NCBI RefSeq assembly: GCF_042186555.1
Contig: NC_133330.1
Coordinates: 164,437,907-164,501,906, forward strand
Length of the DNA: 64,000 nt
Direction: 5' to 3'
From: Aquarana catesbeiana
Lineage: Eukaryota; Chordata; Amphibia; Anura; Ranidae
In this document: positions 45,486 to 57,497 of the stretch, piece by piece
How the letters are laid out: each line of letters starts with the position of its first letter
How positions within the stretch are numbered: position 1 is the stretch's first letter
Notes under the pieces: model-generated
The model's input: the letters and a program-made list of their open reading frames with translations, nothing else
What the model was told of the DNA's origin: nothing
Databases searched by the model: none
Program-made: the position numbers and the translations under genes

Positions 45486-46508
45486 CGGCGTGCAGGCATT
45501 AGGTTTGGCATCTCGGACTGTCAGCGGGGTCATGTGGGCATCCCCTGTGGGCGGCGCTTTTCGCCCACGCTGGAGCCCTTCCCTGCATATACCGTACCTG
45601 CGTGACGCTGGTGTCCGTTAGCGTGCACGTGGTTAGGGCGGGTGTACATATATGGCCCCTCCCGACACAGTCTGGGCGCTGCATAGAGATGATGACAGAC
45701 CTCACTATAGCACATGTATACATCCTGGGAAACATGTAAGCTCCTACTCAGCTACCCCATCCACATATTTATTTTTTTCACAATCAGCCACTATTTCTTT
45801 TTCTATTTTTCCTTTTTTCTCCCCCTTTTTTTCCCCCCTGTCTTTTTGGTTTCACTTACCAATTAGGTCTGCGTTTGTTACTTTTTTATTCATACCACAT
45901 CCCATGGGGATTGTATGTTATTCATCCCTTCATCTTTTATTCATATTTAGTCTATTTTATCACTCATTTCACTTATAATTTTCCACTCATTTATTATTAT
46001 TTTTTATTTTATTTTATTTTTAATTCTTATCCTTTTAATATATTTTTCTTTTTGTTTCTCATTTTCCCCTGTTTTCTTTTATCCCCAGCTGGGTTTCCCT
46101 TTGTTGCTTTGACTTCTCCAATTTCAGTTTCTACGCATCTGATACATATATATTTCTTAATTACCCTATCAGTACAATATGGTTTACTGATTATGTACCT
46201 TCCCTCTTTCTCAGACTCCGTTTGGCAGTCATTACTGGCAGATCACTGTCTCATCCCTAGATCCAGTGCTCCGGGTTCTGTGTATGTGGGGGGGGTTCTG
46301 TGCATGCGCCCCGCCAGTGCGTGTTTCGGTCACCTCAGCTCCCGGTACGGACTACTAATATGGCCTTGGCTCCATCATCACCACACCTCCTCTGCAATGA
46401 TTTTATGTAAGTACTCTGGGGTGCACGTTTGCTTCCCCCGGCTACTATTGGTTGCATATGGATTAATTGTTTACTCTACTATACCCCATAGATATGTTTG
46501 AGCACTGT

Positions 46509-46544
46509 GCCCCTGATGAGTGGTTTACACGAAACGCATTGGGC
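46509..46544 (+). ncRNA. Decayed hammerhead, PLE-D unit 2
   Basis: Same as 44585-44620 except that CGCGTC is changed to CGCATT, which breaks the helix III pair and alters the cleavage triplet to ATT. CTGATGA, GAAA, stem I and stem II are intact. Confidence 0.6.
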
Positions 46545-47402
46545 ATTTTGTTACGCAGATACATGCTCATATCACACTATCAACTCAGAACATCTTTCTT
46601 CAATCAATTACGGGTTTATATATATTTTTTACGATTACTGTCCTATGCTGCTTTTATGTGTATATATATCTTTTATCATTGTATGTATCCATTGATCACT
46701 TGTGACTATCATATGGCCTCTAGTTTGACATATTGATGTATTCTTGATGCTTATTGCATGCGCTCACACATATGTGCGTAGGTATATTGAATGACATTTA
46801 TTACAATGTTCTTCTTTGACATGCAGTCTATAATTGTGATATGTTTTGATACAGACTTCATGACCAATAAACAACATTTTTCCTTTACCTCCTGATGTCC
46901 GTGGGCCTCATTTAAAGTCCCAAACTCCTTTCCTTTTTTCTCTAAATTAGGGATGGAGGCGCATTCCCCATGCGCCTCATTTAAAGTCCCGAAAACTCCA
47001 ATATTTTTCCGCAATTAGGGATGGAGGTCCACGGACAGAGCTAGCAGTGTTCCCCTGCTACTCACAGGCTAGGTTTTTTCTTTTTTCAGCCCTGGAAGGT
47101 TTTTTACCTTGTCCGGGTTTATACACACTCTCAATGGACACAACTATGTGTGTCCATGGGATTAGGCAGCACAGCTTGTTACACACACTTTCCCCTTTTG
47201 GGGAATGATGTGGTTTTTGAATCACCAGGGCTGCTTTGTTGTCCAATTTCCGGGAGCTGCGATGCGCTCTGTGTGTCCCCCCTCCCCCCCCCGTCACTCC
47301 CTCCTGTCCTATTAGGATCGGGGGGAGTGGATGTATGCGGGGGGCGGGCGGGCGCTCACAGCGCATCGGCGCCACGCATCCTGCTGCACAGGCGATGTCA
47401 AT

Positions 47403-47410
47403 TGACGTCA
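47403..47410 (+). promoter_or_regulatory. CRE-like palindrome TGACGTCA, PLE-D unit 2
   Basis: Same position within the unit as 45478-45485. Confidence 0.45.
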
Positions 47411-48433
47411 CGGCGTGCAGGCATTAGGTTTGGCATCTCGGACTGTCAGCGGGGTCATGTGGGCATCCCCTGTGGGCGGTGCTTTTCGCCCACGCTGGAG
47501 CCCTTCCCTGCATATACCGTACCTGCGTGACGCTGGTGTCCGTTAGCGTGCACGTGGTTAGGGCGGGTGTACATATATGGCCCCTCCCGACACAGTCTGG
47601 GCGCTGCATAGAGATGATGACAGACCTCACTATAGCACATGTATACATCCTGGGAAACATGTAAGCTCCTACTCAGCTACCCCATCCACATATTTATTTT
47701 TTTCACAATCAGCCACTATTTCTTTTTCTATTTTTCCTTTTTTCTCCCCCTTTTTTTCCCCCCTGTCTTTTTGGTTTCACTTACCAATTAGGTCTGCGTT
47801 TGTTACTTTTTTATTCATACCACATCCCATGGGGATTGTATGTTATTCATCCCTTCATCTTTTATTCATATTTAGTCTATTTTATCACTCATTTCACTTA
47901 TAATTTTCCACTCATTTATTATTATTTTTTATTTTATTTTATTTTTAATTCTTATCCTTTTAATATATTTTTCTTTTTGTTTCTCATTTTCCCCTGTTTT
48001 CTTTTATCCCCAGCTGGGTTTCCCTTTGTTGCTTTGACTTCTCCAATTTCAGTTTCTACGCATCTGATACATATATATTTCTTAATTACCCTATCAGTAC
48101 AATATGGTTTACTGAATATGTACCTTCCCTCTTTCTCAGACTCCGTTTGGCAGTCATTACTGGCAGATCACTGTCTCATCCCTAGATCCAGTGCTCCGGG
48201 TTCTGTGTATGTGGGGGGGGTTCTGTGCATGCGCCCCGCCAGTGTGTGTTTCGGTCACCTCAGCTCCCGGTACGGACTACTAATATGGCCTTGGCTCCAT
48301 CATCACCACACCTCCTCTGCAATGATTTTATGTAAGTACTCTGGGGTGCACGTTTGCTTCCCCCGGCTACTATTGGTTGCATATGGATTAATTGTTTACT
48401 CTACTATACCCCATAGATATGTTTGAGCACTGT

Positions 48434-48469
48434 GCCCCTGATGAGTGGTTTACACGAAACGCATTGGGC
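48434..48469 (+). ncRNA. Decayed hammerhead, PLE-D partial unit 3
   Basis: Carries the same CGCATT change as unit 2, so units 2 and 3 share a more recent common source than either does with unit 1. Confidence 0.6.
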
Positions 48470-49297
48470 ATTTTGTTACGCAGATACATGCTCATATCAC
48501 ACTATCAACTCAGAACATCTTTCTTCAATCAATTACGGGTTTATATATATTTTTTACGATTACTGTCCTATGCTGCTTTTATGTGTATATATATCTTTTA
48601 TCATTGTATGTATCCATTGATCACTTGTGACTATCATGTGGCCTCTAGTTTGACATATTGATGTATTCTTGATGCTTATTGCATGCGCTCACACATATGT
48701 GCGTAGGTATATTGAATGACATTTATTACAATGTTCTTCTTTGACATGCAGTCTATAATTGTGATATGTTTTGATACAGACTTCATGACCAATAAACAAC
48801 ATTTTTCCTTTACCTCCTGATGTCCGTGGGCCTCATTTAAAGTCCCAAACTCCTTTCCTTTTTTCTCTAAATTAGGGATGGAGGCGCATTCCCCATGTCC
48901 CTCATTTAAAGTCCCGAAAACTCCAATATTTTTCCAGTGCGGAGTTGGTGCGCTCTACCTTGCTGGCCAAGCCTCGCTAACATGGTACTAGCCACATCAT
49001 ATAGAGAACGCTGTTGTGCTCCAGAGAGCTAGACCAAGCCTCCATCTGGGATCGGTCACTCCCTAATTCTTAAAGTGTCAGCAAAGGTGGACACCTGAAA
49101 CCGAACCTAATAAGTTACTGTAACATAATGATACCAATCCACCTTAGCTTTAAAGGGATCACACTATGGTCATAAAGGGAAATCTGCCTTAAGTGTATAG
49201 TGATTAGATATATATATAGATCATGAAATGACACTACCAATAAGGGGCATCATATGACATAATTAGTAATGTGATAAACAATATTAATATTATAACA

Positions 49298-49369
49298 AGA
49301 CGTCCGGAAACAAGAGAGGGTCCAGAGGAGGAAGGAGGGTCCAGAGAAGAAAAAAGAAAACGAACCTAA
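49298..49369 (+). pseudogene. Possible ORF1 C-terminal remnant of PLE-B
   Basis: A short frame encodes RRPETREGPEEEGGSREEKR then KRT and TAA (49367-49369). The Glu/Arg/Lys-rich tail resembles the end of PLE-A ORF1 (GPRKRKLLEEGEEAGELKRV). The stop lies one base before the ORF2 ATG (TAACATG), an arrangement suited to termination-reinitiation. The rest of ORF1 would have been lost where the inverted arm joins. Short and suggestive only. Confidence 0.35.
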
Positions 49370-49370
49370 C

Positions 49371-51635
49371 ATGTCGGGGGTATTTAACTTGAGTGACACG
49401 ATTCTCACTCAAGAAGAGAAAATTATTTTGAATAAAGGTCTCAAATTTGCCCCTCTGTACAAACTTAATAAGTTTGATACGTTTATCGACATTCAAAAGT
49501 TCATCAGAAAAATTAACGTCCAAAGGTATATCATCTTGAATCCCACTAGGAATGTGGCCAGGGCGGCAACGTCTGGCACTGTCCATTCGGGCCTATCCAA
49601 TCCCTCTCTCTTCAGTCCCCCAACACAACTTCCACCTACCATTAATTTGTTTAAGGAATTAGTGCTGAGGGATTTGGCTGATATCCCACTTAAACGTAAA
49701 TTTTACAATCGTTTACCCTCAGTGGGTCTAAAGACATTATGTGACAACAAAAATTTGGTCATTCACCCCGCCGACAAAGGCGGTGGGATTGTTCTATTGA
49801 ATAAATCCGACTATATGGATGAAATGCATCGCATTTTGGGAGATCGGGAGACCTATATAGAATTACCAAAAAATCCCTCACATGAGTACAAAAAGGAACT
49901 GAAGAATCTAGTAGCTAAAGGTTTTGACTCTTGTATTTTAAATTAAAAGGAGAGATATTTTTTAGACCCCCTTGCCCCACGTATCCCGGTTATATATTAC
50001 CTGCCCAAGGTCCATAAGGACCATCTCCATCCCCCAGGTCGACCCATAATTAGTGGTATCGATTCGGTTACCTCTAAAATTGGGAAATACATAGATTTTT
50101 TTCTACAGCCATCTGTACTTAGGATGCTGTCCCATTTAAAAGATACCAAGGATGTGATCAAACTGTTATCGAATGTTTCCTATTCTGGTGACCTTATCAT
50201 GGCCACTGTGGACGTTGCGTCCCTTTATACCTGCATTCCACACCGTAAAGGTGTGGACGCAGTACATTGTTTTTTAAATAGGGATGCCTCCCTCGCTTCA
50301 CCCCAGATAGACTTTATCGTTGATTTAATTGAGTTTGCAATGCAACACAATTATTTCTGGTTCGATGGTAAATTCTATCGCCAACATAAAGGGGTGGCTA
50401 TGGGAGCAAAATTTGCTCCCAGCCTGGCCAACCTGTTCATGGCCAAGTGGGAGGAGGATGTCGTCTATGCCATGGAGAACCCACACCTTTTGTTATGGGC
50501 CCGGTACATAGATGACATCCTCCTCCTGTGGACAGGCAGCCATGATGATTTGGTTGATTTTTTTGCAACCTTGAATAACAATGATAGGGGTATTGCCTTA
50601 TCTTTTGAGACTAGTACCACCTCAATCCACTTTTTAGATCTTGTCATTGAAAGAAGGGAGCATACTTTTACATTCAGTACTTATTTTAAATCTACTGACA
50701 GAAACGGGTACATATCGACCGATAGTTGCCATCACAGTTCCTGGATCAGATCTGTTCCTAAAAGTCAGTTTTTATGACTGCGTAGGAACTGTACTGACCT
50801 TGATACTTTTAGGGTTCAGGCCACAACCTTGAAAGATAGGTTCCTGGAGAAGGGCTATAACTCTGTAGATTTAGATAAAGAGATTGAAAATGCCTGTGCA
50901 TTGGATCGTCAGACACTACTAGAGGATAGACCTCGACAATCAAATGACGAATTTAAATGGTCTTTTCTGACGTCTTTCTCCATGCAGCACAAGCATGTTA
51001 AGAAAATCTTTGAAAGCCACTGGGATGTTTTAAAAACGGATAAAATCTTGGGACCTTTGTTGCCCAAGACCCCGAAGGTGGTTTTTAAAGGTGTTCCATC
51101 TCTTCGGAATAAGTTGGCACCTAATGACATCAACCCACCAGGGAAACCATCCTTTTTTCATGATTTGATTGGATTTTATCCCTGTAAAAAGTGCTTGGTC
51201 TGCAAGTTTAACACCTGCGGCAGAAAGGCCAGTCATAGTTTTTCTTCTACTGTAACCGGCCGTACATATAGGATTAAACAATTCTGTACATGTGCCACTA
51301 CAGGAATAGTTTACCTCCTGACTTGCCCTTGTGGCAAGCAATATGTGGGCCGGACTATCAGATCTTTCACTACACGGGTTTCGGAACATATCAATCTCAT
51401 TAAAGCAGGCAGTACTAAACACACTGTCCCTAGGCACTACAGGGAAGTTCATGATCGGAACCCTGTGGGGACCCAGTTTCTCATTATTGATAGGTACGTG
51501 GCACCCTGGCGGGGTGGGTCGACTCTTAGGGGTGTCTCGCGCTTAGAGACATATTGGATATATGAGCTGGGGTCCCATTTTCCGCAGGGTATTAACGTGG
51601 AGTGGGACATCAATTCTTTCATTAATCAAGCATAA
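49371..51635 (+). pseudogene. PLE-B reverse transcriptase with GIY-YIG endonuclease, two nonsense codons
   Basis: One frame of 754 codons from ATG 49371 to TAA at 51633-51635, interrupted only by TAA at 49944-49946 and TGA at 50775-50777. The N-terminal block VFNLSDTILTQEEKIILNKG matches the ATG-less start of PLE-A ORF2. The core includes ADKGGGIVLLNKSDYM, ATVDVASLYTCIPH, GVAMGAKFAPSLANLFMAKW and RYIDDILLLW (YIDD near residue 379). The linker has CKKCLVCK. The GIY-YIG domain (GIVYLLTCPCGKQYVGRTIR, about residue 645 on) ends with an ETYWIYEL block. Both nonsense codons are single-base changes in otherwise conserved positions, so the copy is young. Confidence 0.93.
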
Positions 51636-52186
51636 TAACTACTATGTTCTCCCCTTTCTAGTTGGTCCCAATATATCAATTAGATCCAAGTAATGTTATA
51701 TTTATCTTATATTTACATACTATTTACTGTTTGGGGGGATGCCCCTATATGATTATAAGATCTTTTCCAAGTCTTGTTATAATATTGTGATTGTGATAAG
51801 ATCTTTTTCAAGTCTTGTTATAATATTGTTTATCACATTACTAATTATGTCATATGATGCCCCTTATTGGTAGTGTCATTTCATGATCTATATATATATA
51901 TCTAATCACTATACACTTAAGGCAGATTCCCCTCTATGACCATAGTGTGATCCCTTTAAAGCTAAGGTGGATTGGTATCATTATGTTACAGTAACTTATT
52001 AGGTTCGGTTTCAGGTGTCCACCTTTGCTGACACTTTAAGAATTAGGGAGTGACCGATCCCGGATGGAGGCTTGGTCTAGCTCTCTGGAGCGCAACAGCG
52101 TTCTCTATATGATGTGGCTAGTACCATGTTAGCGAGGCTTGGCCAGCAAGGTAGAGCGCACCGACTCCGCACTGGACGTGCGGGGA

Positions 52187-52194
52187 TGACGTCA
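52187..52194 (+). promoter_or_regulatory. CRE-like palindrome TGACGTCA, PLE-B
   Basis: Perfect octamer, about 340 bases upstream of the hammerhead-like motif. It falls in the 29-base segment missing from the left arm where PLE-D was inserted. Confidence 0.45.
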
Positions 52195-52529
52195 TCGCGC
52201 TGTACGTCAGTGAGGCTTGACTGGATGGGTGGAGTGCGAGGGCGCCGCTATACCCCTATGACAAATGACGTCTGGCCACACTGACAGTGAGGCTTGGTTT
52301 ACGTCCGGATTAGCTGACCAAGCTCACTGTCATTTCAGATTCTTTCTTTATAATTTATTAGGAATAGGTCCTTTTAACAGACTACAATTGTCCTTTTGCC
52401 CCTAGGTGTGTGGGAACACAATAACTAAAGTAAGATCTATATTAACCGGAAGTGATGTTAATCGTTACACTTCCGGTACCATGACACTCCCAGTGGGGGT
52501 CATTAAGTGGTGAGGTGAGGGGGTTCCAT

Positions 52530-52567
52530 ACCCCAGATGACGGCTTCTTAGCTGAAACATGTCGGGT
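52530..52567 (+). ncRNA. Hammerhead-like motif, PLE-B right arm
   Basis: ACCC, CAGATGA, helix II with GCT-TCTT-AGC, GAAA, CAT, GTC, GGGT. The GTC cleavage triplet and stem I are intact, with one core substitution. It lies downstream of the gene on the coding strand. Confidence 0.55.
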
Positions 52568-53888
52568 GGACCCCTCACGATTGCCGCTATATGATATTTG
52601 AGCTTTTTTCAATCTTCAAAAATGTGAGTTTGTTTTTTAATTATTTTAATAAATTAGTGTTTTAAAAACGTTATTACGCTATGTGAGTTTTCTTTGCTCC
52701 TCGCATGGCATATGAATTATACGTTTGGCTTATGCTGGATTGTCCATGGGTGAGGAAGCCGTGCAGTTACCCCTTTCTCCACCATACGCTGATGACATCT
52801 GACAAGACGCACTCCTCAGAATCGTTGGTCATTAAGCCTTTCTGACTTGTTTGGCGTATGCCACTTCAGGTCATATAGTTCCGGTAAGCCTCCTCAACTC
52901 CTGGTGATGGCCCCAGCACTGATGTAAAATCTTTGCACACTTGTGGTTTTCCTACTGTCTACCTACTTGCCAGAATTGGTGAAACCATCCATCTGTGAAC
53001 TTGGGAGTTTTTTTCCATCACTGGCCATTTATTACCCCCCATAGACCTTGGGTGACGTTGTTCTTCACAATTTTTTCACATATTTTTACATGTTCAGTAT
53101 GGACTGTTATGCTTTATGATTTTTGATTTTTTTATTTTGAGGTGTTTGGTTCATGGAACCGTCACGGGTTTCTTATTACTGGTCACTGGTACATTTGATA
53201 ACTAAGTACATTTATCGTTTTATTTAATTTTTCCTGTGATTAACACAGTTTAATTATTTGGTATTGTCCATATTTATGGTCATATATGTTTTGTTAGCAT
53301 TCACTTTATATATGCAGTTATGTACTGTGATGCACACGTTTGTGGATGTGGATTATAGCGCTACACTTTTATATTTTTTTTTATGTTATTTTTCACCTTG
53401 AGTCTATAGGTGTGTTAGCTGCTATTTTACCTTTCTTTGGCTTAGAGCAGCGCTGTACTTATTTTTTACTTCTGTTCCTGATGCTCATCTGAATCTATGT
53501 TAATAATATTTGAGTCTACACTATCCGGTAAGAGCATTTGAACCTATATACTGGCTTTTTATATCCATGAACATTTTTCTTTCTTTTTTTTTTTTTTTTG
53601 AATCAAAAAGGTTTTTATTGCTCATGAAACACATACAATATAATCATACATGAATCACAGTATACTTTGTTTGGTCATTGAATTGTCCAACATACAATCC
53701 TTGGCTACATCTTATAGTGTATATATTTAGCTTCTAATCAGAGTAACAACCTGCATATTTGGTTGGATTTTTCACTGTATGCTACATTGCCAGCCCTTAC
53801 CATCTAATCAGCATTTCCTGTGTCTCTGCCCTTGCCCTAGGATGCATTCTGATATCAATCCAGGTGCCTCCCCGGTTACCATTTACAT

Positions 53889-55165
53889 CTATGAGCTTCT
53901 CAGCAATCTCATCTGTACTAGTTCCTTGGGGCTTATTCCTGGGGTATCCAGCCATGCATCCCATAGCCTATCAAATTTCCCAGGGTTCCCCCTGTGCTGG
54001 TATATGTACTTTTCCATAATGAGTATGCTTCCCATGTGTTGAATCCATGTTGTAACTTTTTTTGGCAGAGCCGATTTCCAGCTCATAAGAATTGTTTTCC
54101 TAGCCTGAAACAGTGCTCTGGCGAAAGCTGTTCTCGTCACCTCCTCCGGGATCGCCCCCTCCAGAACCCCCAGTATGCAGCCTAGCGGATCAAGAGGATT
54201 GTTGGTCTGGCAATGCCTGAGGAGGTGAATCAGGTCCCCAGGCCCTGCTCTACACTTGCCACACATCGGGTAAGTTGCTCTGCCCATTTTGTAAAGCCTT
54301 ACTGGGGTATAATGCACTCCCAGTAGTATATATAATTGGGATACCTTTTGTGACACATTCAATGAGCATGTATTAACTGCCTGCAGGGCCTCCTTCCACT
54401 GTTCCCCTGTTATGGGACCCAAATCTGCCTCCCACTGTGTTGCTGCTTTCATGGGGTGTCCCTCCAGGAACGACGATAACAGCATATGGTAGCATTGAGA
54501 TATTATACCTTTTGTGTCTGATGCATTCTGCAACATATGAAAGAGAGGAGTGGGGGACTGTACCCGTTCTACTGCGTCACCCTGTGCCTGACAGCATGTC
54601 TTAGTTGTAGGTAATAGAACAGCATGCTGGATGGTAGTGCATATTTAGACTGTAGGTCACTAAAAGAAAGCAGAGTCCCATTATGGAAAACATGTCTTAA
54701 GTGTGTTATTCCCATAGGGCGCCACCTTGGTCCCTGTTGGATTTTGGCCAGTTCTGTGTATGTTTTGTTTCCCCAGAGTGGGCTGTAAGCTGTATACCCT
54801 GTTACGTTCTGTAGCTGTTTAGCCTTGTTCCACACCTTCTGAAGGAGTGTGTAAGTGGGCATTTGTTTGTTAGGCCGTTGAAACTGCTGAGCCTCTAGGC
54901 CCTCGGGTACCAACTCCGCCCCTGAGCCAATCAGCATAAGTTTAGCCGATGTGCCTACCGGAGCCATAGCACCTATCAAGTGCTGTAACTGTGCAGCCAG
55001 GTAGTATATCCAAGGGTTAAGGAGAGCAAAACCCCCTCCCTCCCTTGGGTATTGCAGCTGCTCTAATTTAATCCTGGGGGGTTTGGCGTGCCAAAAAAAG
55101 AGAGAGGCGCCTCTGGGTGCAGACTTTTTAACAAGCTTTAATACACATAAATTAGTCAAACTCAC
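53889..55165 (-). pseudogene. L1 ORF2 C-terminal region
   Basis: Upstream stretch (55165-54569): LFFWHAKPPRIKLEQLQYPR, then GGGFALLNPWIYYLAAQLQH. Downstream stretch (54536-53889): a LYKMGRATYPMCGKC block, then a GDLIHLLRHC block and a C-terminal ARALFQARKTILMSWKSALP. The Cys-His pattern (CGKC...H...C) is the L1-type C-terminal motif. A frameshift or stop lies near 54550. The reverse-transcriptase core that should precede it is absent. Confidence 0.85.
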
Positions 55166-55576
55166 ATTTCAGCAGAAAGTGTTAGGCATAAAAATATAGA
55201 CATGGTTATGTCACGGTGGCGATCCTGAGTCCTGGGCCTTGTAGTTCCTCTGTCAACAGTCTGGTCAGAGAGGTGTCCACCGTTAAGTTGGTTTTGCCGG
55301 CTCCGAAAGACAAACTCGAGATGAGGCGTGAGGCGCAGGGAACAACAGGCTGCAGGGGATGCGTTTCTTGAGTATGCACGCTGCGGTGTACTGGCAAGCC
55401 GCACTCCAGTACACCACAGCGCGCCTAGAGGTCATCCCATCTCAGTTTAACATCTGTGTGCAATCGCTTAAGTATTGTTTTATTTGTTTTGCCACTCGCT
55501 CGTGGGAGGTAAAAAGTTTTAGCCAAAAGGTATTCAGCTTCCAGGGCTCTGGGCAGGGAAGCAGCTGGACGGGTAG

Positions 55577-56280
55577 TTAAGTGTGCAGCCAGTGGGGAGT
55601 GATCCGATTCCCCCTAGGAAAATATTCCACCCTGGTGACCATATTTAAAATTTGTGGAGACCCTACACAGAGGTCAATGCGGGAGAGGGACCCATGTGTT
55701 TTAGAGAAGCATGAGAACTGTTTGGTTGTTGGGTGCTTTGCAATCCATACATCTGTCCAGCCCACCTCCTGCAGCAGCCGGCTCAAAATGGTGCCTCTGC
55801 CACCCATGGGGGGCTGAGCTGGAGGAGGTTGTCTATCCAGTCTGGGATCAAGGTATCCATTAAAGTCTCCCATGATCATGATGGGGACATCAGGTTTATC
55901 GACCAGGTATAACAGGAGAAGCTGCAATATCTCTCTAGAAAATGGTGTGTGGGGGGGGGGGGGGGGGGGTGTACACAAAAGCAAGTATCACATTTAAAGT
56001 AAACATTCTGCAGTATGGGAATATATATCTACCCAGAGGGGTATGCAGAGTGAGTGGAGTGGTATGCCTTGCCTACCCAGGAATATTGTAGGAAACTAAC
56101 CGCATCTTTTGTAAGATGGGTCTCCTGTAAGCTCACTATGGCTGGGTTTAACTTCTTCAAGCATGAGCTGATCATAGTATGTTTTAACGGGTCATGGACC
56201 CCTCGGACGTTCCAAGTCACTATTGGGGTGGTAGCCATGGTAAATAGGGTAGGGTAGTGCACCCGTGGCTTAGAGGCCAC
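55577..56280 (-). pseudogene. L1 ORF2 N-terminal APE-type endonuclease, broken
   Basis: Nicks target DNA to prime reverse transcription. It opens at 56280 with TPIVTWNVRGVHDPLKHTMI and SLQETHL (the Asn and Glu active-site blocks). After a frameshift and a poly-G run (55950-55970) it continues with MIMGDFNGYLDP (the GDFN block) and LSRIDLCVG. The final SDH motif is in another frame near 55600. The RT domain that should follow is deleted between about 55440 and 55165. Confidence 0.85.
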
Positions 56281-56776
56281 TCCACCTCACTCCAGGAGAT
56301 TGTCACATGTCTTGATATAGGCACTTAGTTCCTTCAAATGGCAGATAGTCACAGCTTGGCAAGGCAGTATGTTCCGCTGGTAGAAGCAATAAAGTTTAGG
56401 TTTTAGAGCAGGGCGCAACAGCGCAACCAGCGAAAGTATAAAGAACAGTTCTGAACTGGTCTGTCTTTACTGCATACCCGCATGAGGTGAGGGCAAATCG
56501 CCTCTTACCACCCTCATGCCAAGAAACGTTCAGTGAACTCATGCCGACCGGGCACCAATAAACACATCCCCACAACTGGACATAGTGGATTTTCGTGAAC
56601 ACTTGTGGGTACAGCTCACCCACAGTGGCTTATATTTTAACTCGGTATAGTGCGTCACGTCAAAGCTCAGTCCAAACGCTAATTTTGATGAATTGTGCAG
56701 TGTCCCGCTATGTAACTAGTAGACTCACAGTGTCTGCAGGTAGCATACCAACCTTTTCGAACTTGTGTTCCGGACA

Positions 56777-57215
56777 TTAGTCTCCCATGTCAGTGTCACG
56801 CCGTCTCCTGAGGTCTTGTTCATTGTGATCCAGCCATGCAGCTGCATCCGTGTCTAATTCAAAAAAGGTGGACTGCCCCCTGGCAGTAATACGTAGTTTA
56901 GCCAGATACAGCATCGCATAGGGTACTTGAATTTTCTGTAGGCGCTTCTTCACCTCAGCAAATTTGGTTCTTTTCCGTTGCACCTCTGCTGAAAAGTCAG
57001 GATAAAATGAAACTTTAGTCCCATTGAAATGTACCGAGCCTCTCTCCCTGGCCAGTCTGAGTACGATTTCACAATCTTTATAATTCTAGAGCCTGGCCAA
57101 CTTGGATCTTAGTAGGTTGCCAGCAGGAAGGGGTCGAAGCGTTGTGTGATGTGCCTGCTCCACCGCGAACAGTGAGGTGAATGCCTTCCTGCAGAATATG
57201 TCTTGAAGCCATGTT
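56777..57215 (-). pseudogene. L1 ORF1 C-terminal part
   Basis: KRTKFAEVKKRLQKIQVPYA, then MLYLAKLRITARGQSTFFEL and TDAAAWLDHNEQ match the C-terminal domain of L1 ORF1p (the YPAKLRV-like block). Separated from its N-terminal half by the PLE-C insertion. Stops and a frameshift occur at about 57090-57000. Confidence 0.75.
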
Positions 57216-57497
57216 GTACAAGGAAGTTTTGGTTCCGATTAATGGTGAAACACCCTATTGAATAGGCACCACATCCCTGAAAGTAATTATAAGTAGCAAG
57301 GAGAATAAAGGGATTTTAACGGTGCAGATAAACTAGACAAAAATTTTTTTTTTATAAAAAACTAATTTTTAATTTAACAATTGAGGTTAAAAACATAATT
57401 TGTACATAGTTCACAAATGTTGCAATATTGATATAATTACAGTGGTCAGACAAAATATGAGTGTATATTTATTCAAAAGATGATATGGTTGCATACT

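Larger units (their letters stand above)
44345..48935 (+). repeat. PLE-D tandem pLTR array (1.92-kb period)
   Basis: Unit 1 (44345-46267), unit 2 (46268-48192) and a partial third unit (48193-48935) each start GCTCCGGGTTCTGTGTATG and are nearly identical. Each full unit contains a hammerhead-like motif, a TGACGTCA site, a CATATATGG TATA-like box (about 45649, 47573) and a long pyrimidine tract. No RT gene is attached. Compared with the uninterrupted right arm of PLE-B, the array replaces about 29 bases of the left arm, without an obvious target duplication. Confidence 0.88.
43179..53475 (+). mobile_element. PLE-B, Penelope-like element with inverted pLTR arms
   Basis: Flanked by a 15-base target duplication TCCTGATGCTCATCT (43164-43178 and 53476-53490). 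The downstream pLTR is on the plus strand (about 51812-53475). An inverted partial copy forms the left arm (43179-44344 plus 48936-49301), joined to the body just upstream of ORF2. The left arm is interrupted by a tandem array of a different pLTR (44345-48935). One RT/GIY-YIG gene is present (49371-51635). Confidence 0.88.
51812..53475 (+). repeat. PLE-B downstream pLTR (uninterrupted arm)
   Basis: Reverse complement matches 43179-44344 and 48936-49301. It starts with GTCTTGTTATAATATTG, which is itself locally duplicated (51771-51835). It carries the TGACGTCA site and the hammerhead-like motif in the same order as the PLE-D units. It ends at the target duplication. Confidence 0.85.

Noticed and set aside
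45730..46225. Possible intron in the PLE-D pLTR (GTAAGC after 45734, pyrimidine tract, CAG or TAG acceptors)
   Set aside because: Some Penelope pLTRs contain introns, but here several donor and acceptor choices are equally good and no coding frame selects one.
45875..46501. A 208-codon Phe/Tyr/Leu-rich frame, repeated at 47800-48426
   Set aside because: It comes from a pyrimidine-rich tract in the PLE-D pLTR; hydrophobicity follows from T-rich codons, with no family resemblance.
55945..55970. G homopolymer run within the L1 endonuclease
   Set aside because: Likely simple-repeat expansion or sequencing uncertainty; no functional claim is warranted.
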